Source of the DNA: Lachnospiraceae bacterium
GTDB lineage: Bacteria; Bacillota; Clostridia; Lachnospirales; Lachnospiraceae
DNA: 64,000 bases
Direction of reading: 5' to 3'
NCBI GenBank assembly: GCA_017433725.1
Contig: JAFRGQ010000098.1
Coordinates: forward strand, 62,001 to 126,000
The notes under the pieces were generated by a model. The model had not been told where the DNA came from. It worked only from the letters and a program-made list of their open reading frames with translations, and did no database searches. The translations under genes were made by a program, and so were the position numbers. Below are positions 63,854 through 64,000 of this stretch, in pieces; position 1 is the first letter of the stretch; each line of letters starts with the position of its first letter.

Positions 63854-64000
63854 ATGGGATTTTTTGATAAGCTGGTAAAAGGCCTTACAAAAACAAGAGA
63901 TAACATGTCGACGAGTGTAAATCAGGTCTTTACATCTTATGACAAGATTGATGATGAGTTCTATGAGGATCTGGAAGAGACCATGATTATGTCCGACATG
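63854..64000 (+). CDS. ftsY: Signal recognition particle receptor FtsY (5' end only)
   Basis: Only 49 codons are in the window. MGFFDKLVKGLTKTRDNM and the later DEFYEDLEETMIMSDM match the start of the NG domain of FtsY proteins that lack a long acidic A domain. FtsY is the GTPase receptor that docks SRP-ribosome complexes at the membrane. GGAGG lies five bases before ATG 63854. The position after smc supports the call. Confidence 0.93.
   Translation, partial: MGFFDKLVKGLTKTRDNMSTSVNQVFTSYDKIDDEFYEDLEETMIMSDM

Overview
The window reads as one contiguous piece of core chromosome from an anaerobic, fermentative, low-to-mid GC member of the Bacillota, class Clostridia. A Lachnospirales-like lineage is my inference. 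Supporting signs are the A-type RNase P RNA, the dnaG-rpoD-trmK-Nif3 order, the TmcAL/pta-ackA/rpmF/acpP/rnc/smc/ftsY order, the NADP-type GdhA, strong AGGAGG ribosome sites, several TTG/GTG starts and consensus sigma-A promoters. I see no insertion sequence, prophage, CRISPR array or resistance island.

Layout. 1-4.6 kb: 3' part of a CBS-domain pyrophosphatase gene (minus strand), then a structured leader with a small upstream ORF feeding an unusual HPr-D-lactate dehydrogenase fusion, then an esterase. 4.6-11.4 kb: Xaa-Pro peptidase, an LtaS-type membrane sulfatase-fold enzyme, an acyl-CoA ligase and an AzlC/AzlD exporter pair. 11.5-15 kb: two overlapping small AraC-type regulators, an unknown membrane-anchored protein coupled to a metallophosphoesterase, and an orphan minus-strand gene. 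15-20 kb: MEMO1-AMMECR1 fusion, alanine-type aminotransferase, a small lipoprotein, glutamate dehydrogenase behind a promoter-terminator leader. 20-27.6 kb: dgt, dnaG, rpoD, trmK, Nif3-like, nucleoside kinase. 27.6-32.2 kb: rnpB and the polyphosphate pair ppx-ppk1. 32.3-40.4 kb: UDP-galactopyranose mutase, serC, a DUF1015 protein, an L,D-transpeptidase lipoprotein, a beta-propeller lactonase with a folded 5' leader, mntP and aroC. 40.7-47.8 kb: rhomboid-like pseudoprotease, pyruvate kinase, lysA, a SpoIIE-type phosphatase, an inositol-phosphatase-family enzyme and tRNA-Leu(CAA). 47.8-56.4 kb: zinc-finger anti-sigma-like protein, polA, coaE, YycJ-like hydrolase, ACT/PFL pair, NUDIX, tmcAL. 56.5-64 kb: pta-ackA, rpmF, acpP, rnc, smc and the start of ftsY.

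How it fits together. Fermentation enzymes recur: D-lactate dehydrogenase, pyruvate kinase, Pta-AckA and glutamate dehydrogenase connect glycolysis, lactate, acetate and nitrogen. The rest is replication, transcription, tRNA modification, polyphosphate and envelope housekeeping. The best candidates for undescribed biology are (1) an HPr phosphocarrier domain that keeps His15 but has Asn at the regulatory Ser46 position, fused to D-lactate dehydrogenase and preceded by a 15-codon ORF that overlaps its TTG start; (2) a three-way-junction-like leader RNA before the lactonase gene; (3) a catalytically dead rhomboid with a C-terminal Cys/His cluster; and (4) a degenerate receiver-AraC protein overlapping a second AraC DNA-binding domain. 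All calls were made by reading the sequence; no database search was run.
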